Below, in pieces: positions 50,833 through 59,970 of a stretch of DNA of 64,000 nucleotides (its first letter is position 1; every line of letters begins with the position of its first letter). The translations under genes were made by a program, and so were the position numbers. The stretch is taken from the NCBI GenBank assembly GCA_021298245.1, contig JAJTDZ010000003.1, positions 1 through 64,000 on the forward strand, in the 5' to 3' direction. The DNA comes from Algoriphagus sp. GTDB taxonomy: Bacteria; Bacteroidota; Bacteroidia; Cytophagales; Cyclobacteriaceae. The notes under the pieces were generated by a model that saw only the letters and a list, made by a program, of their open reading frames with translations, was not told where the DNA came from and did no database searches.

Positions 50833-53800
50833 TTAAGCCATTGATGTTGCGTGAGGGATTAATTTTTTTGCCAAAATGGCTTTATAGTCTTTTGGTATAA
50901 CCTTGATAAATGCCTCCTTGGCTTGCTCCCAATCTTGTAAAAATTCCTGGGCAAGTTTACTTTGGGTAAATGCCAAGTGCCGTTTGAGGTAGGACCTAAT
51001 TAAGGAATAGTCTGAGTCATCGGGCAAATCCAGATCTACCATTTCGGTGTTGATTTCTGCCAGGTAGGATTTGAGGACAAACGCAAGCCCACCGCTCATC
51101 CCCGCAGCAAAGTTTCTTCCAATTTCTCCCAGATTGATGACTATCCCTCCTGTCATGTATTCGCAGCCGTGGTCTCCTATTCCCTCAATGACTGCATTAA
51201 CTCCGGAGTTACGTACACAAAATCTCTCCCCTGCTTTACCATTGATGTAGGCTTCTCCAGAGGTGGCGCCATAAAATGCCACATTTCCAATGATACTATT
51301 TTCTTCTGCTAAAAACCGAGCATTCCTACTGGGGTAGCAAATCAATCTTCCTCCAGAGAGCCCTTTTCCAAAGTAATCGTTGGCCTCTCCTTCCAATTCA
51401 AACTGTACCCCTTTGGCTAGGAATCCTCCAAAAGTTTGTCCTGCAGAACCGGAAAATGTAAATTTTAGGGTGTCTTCTGGAAGACCAATGCTTCCGTAGA
51501 TGTTGGAGATTTCATTGGATAGCATGGCCCCTACTGCACGGTCGGTATTTTTGATTTCGAAAAACCCTTGGGCAGGAATGGTTTGCTCCAAGGCAGGAGT
51601 CGCTGCCAGGAGTAATTTTCGGTCAAGGACTTCATCCAAATCCACCTCTTGGTCGATTTGCTTGTGCGTGCCTACGTGGCCGGGGACTTCCACTTTATGG
51701 AAAATTGGGGAAAGATCGATTTTATCTCGCTTCCAATGGGAAAGGTGATTTGCGGATTGGAGCACCTGGCTTTGTCCAACCATTTCATTTATAGTGCGAA
51801 AGCCAAGTGAGGCCATGATTTCTCGAAGTTCTTCCACCAAAAAATTAAAGTAATTCACCACATGATCCGGGTCCCCGGTAAAGAGTTTACGAAGCTCTGG
51901 ATCTTGGGTAGCAATCCCTACAGGGCAGGTGTTTAGGTGGCATTTCCGCATCATGATACAGCCCTCTACCACCAAAGCTCCGGTTGCAATCCCCCATTCT
52001 TCTGCTCCAAGGAGGGTGGCAATGGCCAAATCTCTTCCAGTTCTCAATTGACCATCCGTTTGCAGCACTACCCTGCTTCGAAGGTTGTTGCGAACCAAGG
52101 TCTGATGTGCTTCTGCAAGGCCAAGTTCCCATGGTAAGCCTGCGTGACGGATGGAACTCAAGGGAGAAGCTCCAGTACCCCCGTCTGCTCCAGAAATTAG
52201 AATCACATCTGCCATGGCCTTGGCCACGCCAGCAGCTACGGTACCTACCCCAGCTTGTGATACCAGCTTGACATTGATTCTTGCCTTTCGGTTGGCATTT
52301 TTTAAATCAAAAATGAGTTGTGCCAAGTCTTCAATGGAGTAGATGTCGTGATGCGGAGGAGGGGAAATCAAACCAACTCCAGGAGTGGAATGCCTTACTC
52401 TCCCTATCCAATCGTCAACTTTATGACCGGGCAGTTGTCCCCCTTCTCCTGGCTTGGCCCCTTGAGCCATTTTTATTTGAAGTTCGTCGGCATTGCTGAG
52501 GTAGTGCGAGGTGACACCAAACCTTCCAGAAGCAACTTGTTTGATGGCTGACCTTTCCCAATCTCCATTGGGCTTTTTTTCGTAGCGCATCTCGTCTTCC
52601 CCACCTTCTCCAGAATTACTTTTGGCTCCTATTCGGTTCATAGCGATGGCCAGGGTGGTATGGGCTTCATGAGAAATAGAGCCAAAGGACATGGCGCCGG
52701 TAGCAAAGCGCTTTAAGATGAGTGCTGCTGGCTCTACTTCATCTAGGGGAACAGCTATTTGTTTTTTAAACTCAAACAAGCCCCTCAAGGTGAGGCCATC
52801 TTGAGACTGCTCATTTATTTTTTGAGCAAATTTTTTATATAAGTTGTAGTCTCCTAAGCGAGTTGATTTTTGCAACAAATGAATGGTTTCTGGGTTGAAC
52901 AGGTGCTTTTCTCCTCTTCTTTTCCATTGGTATACCCCACCAGATTCTAGCCCTTCCGCAGAGGCTCCAAAGGCAGCCTTGTGTCTAATCATAACCTCCT
53001 TGGCCAACTCGTCAAAGGAGATTCCACTGATGCGAGAAACCGTGCCCTTAAAGCAGCGATCCATCACTTCTGGTCCAAGGCCTATGGCTTCAAAAATTTG
53101 GGCTCCTTGATAAGATTGAAGTGTTGAAATACCCATTTTGGAGAGTACTTTAAGTAGCCCTTTACCAATGCCTTCCTGGTAATTGGTCAATACTTGCCTT
53201 TCCTCTTGGGCTTTACTGAGTTGCCCATTTTTTGCTAAGTCTAAAAGAGATTCTAGAGCTAAGTAAGGATTTATGGCAGATACTCCGTAGCCGATGGCCG
53301 TGGCAAAATGATGCACCTCACGGATATCGGCAGATTCCAAGACCAATCCTGCTCGGGTTCTGATTTTCTTTTTTACCAAATGCTGATGTACCGCCCCAAT
53401 GGCCAATAAGGAGGGGATTGGTGCTAGCTGCTCCGTAATCCCTCTATCGGAAAGGATCAATACGTTTTTGCCTTCTAGCAAGATGGCTTCTTCTGCTTCT
53501 TGGCAAAGGGTATCCAATGCAGCCAAAAGTCTACCGGGCTGCTGGTCTGCTTGAAAATGTCCAAAAAGACGCTTGGCCCTATATCCCAAATGCTCCATTC
53601 GAGTGATTTTCTCTAAATCCTCATTTAACAGAACAGGTTGGGAAATGTGAATTTGCTTGGTATGCTGTGGGCTTTCCTCTAATATATTGTGCCCTTCTCC
53701 AATTCGGGTAAACAAGGACATGACCAATCGCTCGCGGATGGGATCGATGGGGGGATTGCTCACTTGAGCAAAGAGTTGTTTGAAATAATTTGAAATGTGC

Positions 53801-55215
53801 TGGCTTTGAGAGGATAGCACTGCCAAAGGCGTATCCGCACCCATGGAGCCAACAGCTTCATAGCCCGATTCACCCAATGGGGCGAGAATCACTTTTAATT
53901 CCTCGGAAGTGTAACCAAAAGCGGTTTGGAGGGTTTGGATTCCTTCTGTGGAATAGGGATAGGCAAGCTCGTCTGGATCAGGGACTAATCTAAGCTTGGT
54001 GCGCTGTTCATTGACCCACTTGCTATACGGCTGTCTGCGGCAAATATCCCCCTTCACTTCTTCATCAAAAAGGACTCGGCCTTGTTCCAGATCGGCCCAA
54101 AGCATACGTCCTGGGCTAATTCTTCCTTTTTCGGAAATGCTTCCCTCGCGAATAGGTAATGCACCTGCTTCTGAGGATAAGATCAAGCGTTGATCTTTAG
54201 TGATAAAATACCTCAGAGGCCGCAGGCCATTTCGATCTAGGGTTGCTCCTACAGATTTCCCATCGGTGACCAAAAGGGCAGCGGGGCCATCCCAAGGCTC
54301 TACTAGAGAAGCATGAAATTTGTAAAATGCTTCTCTATCCCTGTCCATGACTTCATTGTCTTGCCAAGCTTCAGGAACGAGCATCATGAGGGCATGTGGC
54401 AAACTTCTTCCGCTGAGGGTCAGTAACTCCAGCATGGCGTCCAAGTTGGCGGAGTCGGAATTCATTTTATTGGTAATGGGGAGAAGCTTGGCCAATTCCT
54501 CATCGGTAAAGAAGCTGGATTTCATCAGCGCTTCTTTAGACCTCATTTTATTCAAATTGCCTCGAATGGTATTGATCTCCCCATTGTGGGAGAGGAAGCG
54601 GAATGGTTGGGCGAGCCTCCAATTGGGAAAGGTGTTGGTAGAAAACCTGGAATGGACGATGGCAAAGGCAGAAGCCATTTTTGGATTTTGTAAATCCTTA
54701 AAAAAGGGCAGTACCTGGTCGGTTCGTAATTGGCCTTTGTACACCACGGTACGTGAACTGAAGCTCGCAAAATAAAAGGCATGATTGACTCCAGGAATTT
54801 GAGAATTGATGCTTGAGCTAGCATAATTTCTGAGCACATAAAGCTTTCGCTCTAGGTCGAGATCCGTAAGGCCTTGTCGGTGGCGAACAAAAACCTGCTC
54901 GATATTGGGCATGACCTCCAAGGCCCCCGAGCCAGGCACCGTTTCGTCTACGGGAACTTTTCTATACCCTAAAAGTTCAAAATCTAGCTCCTCAATCAAT
55001 TGGTTGAGGAGCTCTTTTGATTTTATATAGAGCTGCTTATTGGTTGGGAAAAAAGTCATGCCAAGCCCAAATTGCCCTGGCTCGGGGAGCTTGATTTCTG
55101 TTCGGCAAGTTACCTCTTTTAAAAACTGATAGGGGATCTGAAGGGATATTCCAGCCCCATCTCCCGTCTTGGGATCTGCACCTCTGCCGCCACGATGCTC
55201 CATGTTGCTCAACAT
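50833..55215 (-). CDS. gltB: Glutamate synthase large subunit GltB, N-terminal glutaminase nucleophile absent
   Basis: GltB of 1460 residues, which would convert glutamine plus 2-oxoglutarate to two glutamates. It opens with MLSNMEHRGGRGADPKTGDGAGI, matching the middle of the usual glutaminase domain; the preceding 35-45 residues with the catalytic CGxG nucleophile are missing. The frame upstream has a TAG 15 codons before the ATG and no Cys codon, and all frames there look non-coding. The rest is intact: central domain, FMN-binding synthase domain, the 3Fe-4S motif CIMMRKCHLNTCPVG and the GXGXG C-terminus. It may be glutaminase-dead, ammonia-dependent, or the result of a deletion or assembly error. 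Confidence 0.9.
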   Translation of the reverse strand: MLSNMEHRGGRGADPKTGDGAGISLQIPYQFLKEVTCRTEIKLPEPGQFGLGMTFFPTNKQLYIKSKELLNQLIEELDFELLGYRKVPVDETVPGSGALEVMPNIEQVFVRHRQGLTDLDLERKLYVLRNYASSSINSQIPGVNHAFYFASFSSRTVVYKGQLRTDQVLPFFKDLQNPKMASAFAIVHSRFSTNTFPNWRLAQPFRFLSHNGEINTIRGNLNKMRSKEALMKSSFFTDEELAKLLPITNKMNSDSANLDAMLELLTLSGRSLPHALMMLVPEAWQDNEVMDRDREAFYKFHASLVEPWDGPAALLVTDGKSVGATLDRNGLRPLRYFITKDQRLILSSEAGALPIREGSISEKGRISPGRMLWADLEQGRVLFDEEVKGDICRRQPYSKWVNEQRTKLRLVPDPDELAYPYSTEGIQTLQTAFGYTSEELKVILAPLGESGYEAVGSMGADTPLAVLSSQSQHISNYFKQLFAQVSNPPIDPIRERLVMSLFTRIGEGHNILEESPQHTKQIHISQPVLLNEDLEKITRMEHLGYRAKRLFGHFQADQQPGRLLAALDTLCQEAEEAILLEGKNVLILSDRGITEQLAPIPSLLAIGAVHQHLVKKKIRTRAGLVLESADIREVHHFATAIGYGVSAINPYLALESLLDLAKNGQLSKAQEERQVLTNYQEGIGKGLLKVLSKMGISTLQSYQGAQIFEAIGLGPEVMDRCFKGTVSRISGISFDELAKEVMIRHKAAFGASAEGLESGGVYQWKRRGEKHLFNPETIHLLQKSTRLGDYNLYKKFAQKINEQSQDGLTLRGLFEFKKQIAVPLDEVEPAALILKRFATGAMSFGSISHEAHTTLAIAMNRIGAKSNSGEGGEDEMRYEKKPNGDWERSAIKQVASGRFGVTSHYLSNADELQIKMAQGAKPGEGGQLPGHKVDDWIGRVRHSTPGVGLISPPPHHDIYSIEDLAQLIFDLKNANRKARINVKLVSQAGVGTVAAGVAKAMADVILISGADGGTGASPLSSIRHAGLPWELGLAEAHQTLVRNNLRSRVVLQTDGQLRTGRDLAIATLLGAEEWGIATGALVVEGCIMMRKCHLNTCPVGIATQDPELRKLFTGDPDHVVNYFNFLVEELREIMASLGFRTINEMVGQSQVLQSANHLSHWKRDKIDLSPIFHKVEVPGHVGTHKQIDQEVDLDEVLDRKLLLAATPALEQTIPAQGFFEIKNTDRAVGAMLSNEISNIYGSIGLPEDTLKFTFSGSAGQTFGGFLAKGVQFELEGEANDYFGKGLSGGRLICYPSRNARFLAEENSIIGNVAFYGATSGEAYINGKAGERFCVRNSGVNAVIEGIGDHGCEYMTGGIVINLGEIGRNFAAGMSGGLAFVLKSYLAEINTEMVDLDLPDDSDYSLIRSYLKRHLAFTQSKLAQEFLQDWEQAKEAFIKVIPKDYKAILAKKLIPHATSMA

Positions 55216-55528
55216 GTTAATAGAAATAGAATAATAATGATGAAAACTACTATATAACTAAAAAAAAATGAAAATACGGAAATTAAATTTTGAATATTTT
55301 TTTACCCATTAATCGTAGGGTTTTTGAAAAAATCGAAAAAAATGAAGTCTATTTTAAATTTTTTTCAAAAAAACTCTAAGCTCAACAGAAATAAGGCCAA
55401 GTAAATTTGTTAAAAAAATAATTTTTATTTTGTTCTTATCAGCTTACTCAATAGAAAAAAATGAAAAATATTCTTCCTACAGAATATAGTAATAGTTTGT
55501 TAGTAAGCTGAAAAAACAGGTTTGCAGA
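55216..55528. other. AT-rich intergenic region upstream of gltB
   Basis: This 313-bp stretch between gltB and gldE is very AT-rich, with A-runs and T-runs and no open frame with conserved motifs on either strand. It is where the missing first 35-45 codons of gltB would lie; I see no remnant of a CGxG motif in any frame. No clear promoter motif for gltB was found. Confidence 0.6.
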
Positions 55529-56878
55529 TTAATCAGTAAATGGAGCGAGATCATCTTTTTCTGCTGTGCGCAGGTGAACTTTAACCTTTTTAATTTTCCT
55601 TGAATCCACAGCCAATACGGTAAATTCGAATGGATTGAAAACAATTTTAGCTCCATTTTTGGGGAGTTTGGCATTGAGTTCTAAAAGAAGCCCCCCTAAG
55701 GATTCACTTTCCCCTTTGACTTCTTCGAACAGTTGTGGGTCTAGGTCTAATTTTTTGCAAAAATCATGTAAGGATATTTTACCTTCAAATAGGAAGGTAT
55801 GCTGGTCTAGTTCTTGGAAAAAGTAAGTATCCGGTTCATCAAATTCATCGTGAATTTCTCCAATGATCTCTTCCAGGAGGTCCTCCAAGGTGATTAGGCC
55901 AGAGGTGCCCCCGTATTCGTCTACCACTATAGCCATGTGCACGCGCATTTTCTGAAAATCCTTGAGCAAAGCATCTACCTTTTTGTTTTCTGGTACAAAA
56001 AAGCTTTTTCTAACCAAGGTACTCCAGTCGAATGATTCGTCTTTGTCTATGTGAGGCAGTACATCCTTGATATACAGGATGCCTTTTATCGAATCAATGG
56101 TTTCTTGGTAAACAGGAATTCTGGAATACCCACTTTTGTTAATTTTATCCATGAGTTCATGGAAATCAAGTCCTAATTCTATTGCAGAAATCTCCATTCG
56201 GCTTTTCATCACTTGCCGCACGGTGAGTGTCCCAAAGTTGACGATACCCCTAAGGATTTCTTTTTCTTCCTCTGGGGTTCCTGCAGTATTGAGTTCCAAG
56301 GCTTGGTTCAATTCTTCTACGGTAAGGAAATACGCTCTTTGTTGAATTTTTCTTTCCACGGCTTTGGTCTGGGCAAGTATAGCAGAAGAAAGGGGGAGGA
56401 CAGCCTTATTAAGGATATAAATTACAGGAGAAAAGGCTGTTACAAATCCAATTTTAGATTTTTGAGCCAGCATTTTGGGAAGAAGCTCAATTCCTACCAC
56501 TATCCCCAATCCTTGGATCAGGATGCCTACCAAGAAAGTGAGAGGATCTAGGGTTTTAAAATAAGAGGTAAATAAATAAGTACTCAAAACTAAACTTCCG
56601 AGGATACACACTTTTTGCATGAGCATTAAGCTGCTCAGAAGTTCTCTTGGGCTAGTTAGGAGGCGATCCATTTGAGTCCCTTTTTTGGGGTGACGCTGAC
56701 GTAGGATAGTCAAATCATCCTGACTTAAGGAAAAAAAAGCTACTTCAGCCCCAGAGCATAGCATGGCCCCTAAGAAAAAGAAAAGCAAGACTAATCCATA
56801 ACCCAACAAAAAGCTAAAAGAGTACGGGAAAACCTGGGCTATCAGAAGGTAACTCGGGTAAGGATCATCCATTTGCAA
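55529..56878 (-). CDS. gldE: GldE-like CNNM/CBS membrane protein
   Basis: A 449-residue protein of the CNNM/HlyC-CorC family. It has a DUF21 membrane domain (residues about 20-200), a CBS pair (RQVMKSRMEISAI near residue 222, IVVDEYGGTSGLITLEDLLEEIIG near 318) and a C-terminal CorC_HlyC domain. The gene order mutY, ssb, gldE is the same as in gliding Flavobacteriia, where GldE is required for gliding motility; this supports the name. The usual next gene, gldD, is absent, and gltB follows instead. It differs from the paralogue at 7319. Confidence 0.82.
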   Translation of the reverse strand: MQMDDPYPSYLLIAQVFPYSFSFLLGYGLVLLFFFLGAMLCSGAEVAFFSLSQDDLTILRQRHPKKGTQMDRLLTSPRELLSSLMLMQKVCILGSLVLSTYLFTSYFKTLDPLTFLVGILIQGLGIVVGIELLPKMLAQKSKIGFVTAFSPVIYILNKAVLPLSSAILAQTKAVERKIQQRAYFLTVEELNQALELNTAGTPEEEKEILRGIVNFGTLTVRQVMKSRMEISAIELGLDFHELMDKINKSGYSRIPVYQETIDSIKGILYIKDVLPHIDKDESFDWSTLVRKSFFVPENKKVDALLKDFQKMRVHMAIVVDEYGGTSGLITLEDLLEEIIGEIHDEFDEPDTYFFQELDQHTFLFEGKISLHDFCKKLDLDPQLFEEVKGESESLGGLLLELNAKLPKNGAKIVFNPFEFTVLAVDSRKIKKVKVHLRTAEKDDLAPFTD

Positions 56879-56942
56879 GCGAGAAATGAAGAGGTAAAAG
56901 TATACAAAACCCCCAAACTTTTCGCTTGGGGGTCCAATTTAC

Positions 56943-57392
56943 TTAAAAAGGAAGATCATCATCTCCTTCTTCTAGAGACATCGTTGGCACACTGGCCGAA
57001 GTGCTAGAAGCAGGGGATTGCGCTGTACTAGCGGTTCCTGGAGCAGTAGGCATTCCTTCTGGTTTGCCGCCAACCATGGTAAAACTTAGGACACGAATTT
57101 TCATTCGCTTTCGGTTTTGTCCTTGTTCATCCGTCCATTTATCGGATTTTATTTTGCCTTCTACATAGATCTGAGAACCTTTTTTCAGGTACTTTTCAGC
57201 AACTTTTGCTTGCTGATCCCATAACTCGAGATCGTGCCATTCGGTCTGTTCCACCCTATTTCCATTTCTATCTTGGTAGGCTTCTGAGGTAGCCAAGCTC
57301 AGGTTGGCAACCACCTTATCTCCTTCGAGATACTTGACTTCTGGATCGGCACCCAAGTGGCCCAATAAAATTACTTTGTTTACTCCTGCCAT
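56943..57392 (-). CDS. ssb: Single-stranded DNA-binding protein
   Basis: A 149-residue SSB protein that coats single-stranded DNA during replication and repair. The OB-fold part starts VNKVILLGHLGADPEVKYLEG and contains TEWHDLELWDQQAKVAEKYLKKGSQIYVEGKIK (parts EWHDLELWDQQA and GSQIYVEGK). A flexible Ala/Ser/Pro linker leads to the acidic tip EEGDDDLPF, which binds partner proteins. It lies 64 bp upstream of gldE and 47 bp downstream of mutY on the same strand. Confidence 0.96.
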   Translation of the reverse strand: MAGVNKVILLGHLGADPEVKYLEGDKVVANLSLATSEAYQDRNGNRVEQTEWHDLELWDQQAKVAEKYLKKGSQIYVEGKIKSDKWTDEQGQNRKRMKIRVLSFTMVGGKPEGMPTAPGTASTAQSPASSTSASVPTMSLEEGDDDLPF

Positions 57393-57439
57393 AGCAATGT
57401 GGTTTATGTGTTAAAAAAGTTTAGAAGAATTGAAAGTAC

Positions 57440-58489
57440 TCAAATCCCTCGATCGTTCAAATACCTGAGCATCAATTTTGGTTTGGGTAAGGCATCAAGT
57501 TGCCTCTCTTCTACGAGTTTGTACCCAGTCAAATCTGCCCATTTCTTGAGTTGAGACATATTTTTCTGAGAAATTTCCAATTCCCAGAAGGACACATGTA
57601 AGCGACGGTGTGACAGTAAATGTCTATATTTTTTAGGAAAAGGGATGGGGGATTTTCGTCTTGCCCAGGGAGCATTGGGAAGATTTTCCAGAAGAGGGAA
57701 ATCATACAAGCCTGTCCAAATATCTCCTGGGCCTCTTTGGTTACACACCCACAACGAGCCACAGGTCAGCACCAGGTAGTTGATCTCCCTGTCTTTTACC
57801 TTGGTTTTATTTTCTTTGACGGGTAGGGTACTTACCAAATTATTTTGGAAAGCAAAACAAGAGGAAGAGAGGGGGCAAGAAGTGCAATCTGGGGATTTGG
57901 GTATGCAGCAGCGTGCCCCAAAATCCATGATGGCTTGATTGTATTCTGAGGACTGATCTTTGGGGAGCAGCGCATTGGCAAGGCTTTCAAATTCCTTAAA
58001 TGCAGTACTGCTCGCGATATCGGTGGTAATTCCAAAATACCGTGCGAGTACTCGAAATACATTTCCATCTACCACGGCTTTTGCTTCTCCAAATGCAAAA
58101 CTGGATACAGCTGCTGCGGTATATTTTCCTACCCCCTTGAGTCGAAGAAGGGATTCGTAGCTTGAAGGAAAATTACCCTGTAGTTCATTCCAAATGAATT
58201 TTGCGCATTGGTGAAGGTTTCTTGCCCGACTGTAATACCCCAATCCTTGCCAAAGTCGTAGCACTTCTGACTCAGGAGCCATGGCAAGATCTTTTACGCT
58301 AGGATAGGCTTCTACAAAAGAAATGTAATAAGGTAAGCCTTGTGCCACTCGGGTTTGCTGAAGGATAATTTCAGACAGCCATATTTTGTAGGGGTCTTGG
58401 GTTTCTCTCCAGGGAAGTTCGCGGGGATGGGCACGGTACCAGGCAAGGATTTTATGAGGAAATATTTGATTTTCAACTACTTTACGCAT
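57440..58489 (-). CDS. mutY: A/G-specific adenine DNA glycosylase
   Basis: MutY removes adenine mispaired with 8-oxoguanine or guanine. The 349-residue protein has the helix-hairpin-helix LLRLKGVGKYTAAAVSSFAFGEAKAVVDGN (the part LKGVGKYTAAAV, with the catalytic Asp in VVDGN), the 4Fe-4S cluster C-x6-C-x2-C-x5-C in CCIPKSPDCTSCPLSSSC and a C-terminal NUDIX-like domain that reads 8-oxoG. ILQQTRVAQGLPYY is the usual family motif near the start. The ATG at 58489 is preferred over the TTG at 58516. It is divergent from the HU gene. Confidence 0.95.
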   Translation of the reverse strand: MRKVVENQIFPHKILAWYRAHPRELPWRETQDPYKIWLSEIILQQTRVAQGLPYYISFVEAYPSVKDLAMAPESEVLRLWQGLGYYSRARNLHQCAKFIWNELQGNFPSSYESLLRLKGVGKYTAAAVSSFAFGEAKAVVDGNVFRVLARYFGITTDIASSTAFKEFESLANALLPKDQSSEYNQAIMDFGARCCIPKSPDCTSCPLSSSCFAFQNNLVSTLPVKENKTKVKDREINYLVLTCGSLWVCNQRGPGDIWTGLYDFPLLENLPNAPWARRKSPIPFPKKYRHLLSHRRLHVSFWELEISQKNMSQLKKWADLTGYKLVEERQLDALPKPKLMLRYLNDRGI

Positions 58490-58540
58490 AAGCTTCCAGG
58501 GGGATTGAAGATACAAACCAAGCTATTTTTTTCGAATATC

Positions 58541-58571
58541 TTTTTTAATTGCCAATAGCATCGTACATTTG
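58541..58571 (+). promoter_or_regulatory. Probable promoter for the HU gene
   Basis: TACATTTG at 58564-58571 is a perfect TAnnTTTG -7 element, 19 bp after TTTT at 58541-58544 (consensus TTTG). It lies 66 bp before the GTG at 58638. Confidence 0.42.
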
Positions 58572-58637
58572 CCAACCCAAAATCACTTGGTTCATAAGTG
58601 GTTAGGAGCATCCTTAAATTTCTAAAATAGATTCACT

Positions 58638-58946
58638 GTGACAAAAGCAGAAGTAATTACCAAAATTTCCGAAAAAACTGGAATTCAAAAAGACGATGTT
58701 ACCCAAGCCGTAGAGGCGTTTTTCAAGGTAGTTAAAGACTCCATGGCTGATGGCGACAACATCTACGTCAGAGGGTTTGGAAGTTTTATCAACAAGAAAA
58801 GGGCAAAAAAGATTGCGCGTAACATTTCTAAAAATACCGCTATCGTTATTGAAGAGCATTATATTCCTGCATTCAAGCCCTCTAAGGTGTTTATAGAGAA
58901 AATAAAGAATAGCAAAAAAATTAAGCAAGTGGCTGCTCAGGGATAA
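58638..58946 (+). CDS. HU-family DNA-binding protein
   Basis: A 102-residue HU/IHF-type nucleoid protein. It starts at a GTG (TKAEVITKISEKTGIQKDDV) and contains the HU signature GFGSFINKKRAKK (about residues 46-58) and IPAFKPSKVFIEKI; HU dimers bend and wrap DNA. The central arm contains NISKNTAIVIEEHY, different from the classic PxTGE arm, so a variant specificity is possible. It is divergent from mutY and is 18 bp upstream of the TPR gene. Confidence 0.94.
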   Translation: MTKAEVITKISEKTGIQKDDVTQAVEAFFKVVKDSMADGDNIYVRGFGSFINKKRAKKIARNISKNTAIVIEEHYIPAFKPSKVFIEKIKNSKKIKQVAAQG

Positions 58947-58964
58947 GCCTGGGTTGACAGGTAC

Positions 58965-59789
58965 ATGAAAAAACTTCAGTTTGTTCTCATTGGCCTAGGG
59001 GTAATCTCTGTTTTAGGGCTCTACGCATTACCCAAGGTAGTCGTGGAAAACAAGGACACAGAGAGCACCATGGAGGGAGAAGGAGGCGCTCCAACTTCCG
59101 AGGCGATCACAGCGTCCCATGAGAATACACTATCTTCTAAAAATAGAGTTCAAGCGGATCAGCTGATCCAACAGTTTGCCAATGCTCCGACTCCTGAGGA
59201 AAAAGTGGCTTCTGCTCAAGTCTTGGCTGGGATTTATTCGGAAGAAGGGATTTTTGATAGTGCCGCTTATTATTGGAGTGAAGCAGCTGAAATTTGGCCA
59301 GATAATTTGTTTGTGGTAGAAGAAGCTGGAAAAGCAACCTACGAAGCATTTTCCTTTGCTTTAGACAAACAAAAAGTAGAGACTCTAGCAACCAAAACAA
59401 GGACGTACTTGAATAGGGTGTTGGAGAAAGATCCTTCTCGACTTGACTTGAAAACCAAAGTCGCGATGACCTATGTCTCTTCTGCCAATCCCATGCAAGG
59501 GATTACCATGCTTCGGGAAGTTTTGGAAGAAGATCCTCAAAATGAGGATGGGCTTTTCAATATGGGGCTTCTCTCCATGCAATCAGGACAGTACGCACGT
59601 GCTGTCGAGCGCTTTCAGGAGCTGGTACGCTTTCATCCTAGCAACGTGCAAGGCCAATTTTATTTGGCCGTGAGTTATTTTGAATTAAAAGAAAAGAATA
59701 AAGCAAAAAAACAGTTTGAACAGGTAAAGCAAATGACCCAAGATCCCATGATCTTGAGCAGTGTGCAAAGCTACCTCGACAAACTTTAA
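58965..59789 (+). CDS. Membrane-anchored TPR protein
   Basis: A 274-residue protein with an N-terminal membrane helix (about residues 4-24, LQFVLIGLGVISVLGLYALP) and TPR-like repeats from about residue 65 to the end, e.g. PQNEDGLFNMGLLSMQSGQYARAVERFQELVRFHPSNVQG (here the NMGLLSMQSGQYARAVERF part) and FYLAVSYFELKEKNKAKKQFEQVK. Probably an exported, anchored scaffold. In Bacteroidota this gene often lies between HU and RNase G. Function is unknown. Confidence 0.8.
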   Translation: MKKLQFVLIGLGVISVLGLYALPKVVVENKDTESTMEGEGGAPTSEAITASHENTLSSKNRVQADQLIQQFANAPTPEEKVASAQVLAGIYSEEGIFDSAAYYWSEAAEIWPDNLFVVEEAGKATYEAFSFALDKQKVETLATKTRTYLNRVLEKDPSRLDLKTKVAMTYVSSANPMQGITMLREVLEEDPQNEDGLFNMGLLSMQSGQYARAVERFQELVRFHPSNVQGQFYLAVSYFELKEKNKAKKQFEQVKQMTQDPMILSSVQSYLDKL

Positions 59790-59817
59790 CCTATTTCAAA
59801 CTTTAACATGTTATCCT

Positions 59818-59907
59818 ATGCCTTGCGGAAAAAAAAGAAAACGCCATAAGATCGCTACGCACAAGCGTAAAAAGAGATTAAGAAAGAATAGACATAAGAA
59901 GAAATAA
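59818..59907 (+). CDS. Very small basic ribosomal-type protein (AURKAIP1/COX24, mS38-like)
   Basis: A 29-residue protein with two blocks KKRKRHKIATHKRKKRL and RKNRHKKK, extremely rich in Lys, Arg and His. This resembles the AURKAIP1/COX24 (mS38-like) motif found in small mitochondrial and some bacterial ribosomal proteins. It starts at the ATG 59818 and is too short to be found by most gene callers. It lies between the TPR gene and RNase G/E (63 bp upstream of it). I infer a ribosome-associated role from the motif only. Confidence 0.75.
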   Translation: MPCGKKRKRHKIATHKRKKRLRKNRHKKK

Positions 59908-59970
59908 TAACTTCTTTGAGTACCTGTTTGCGTACATTACGTTCATTTACATAATTAATTAAAAAAAAAT

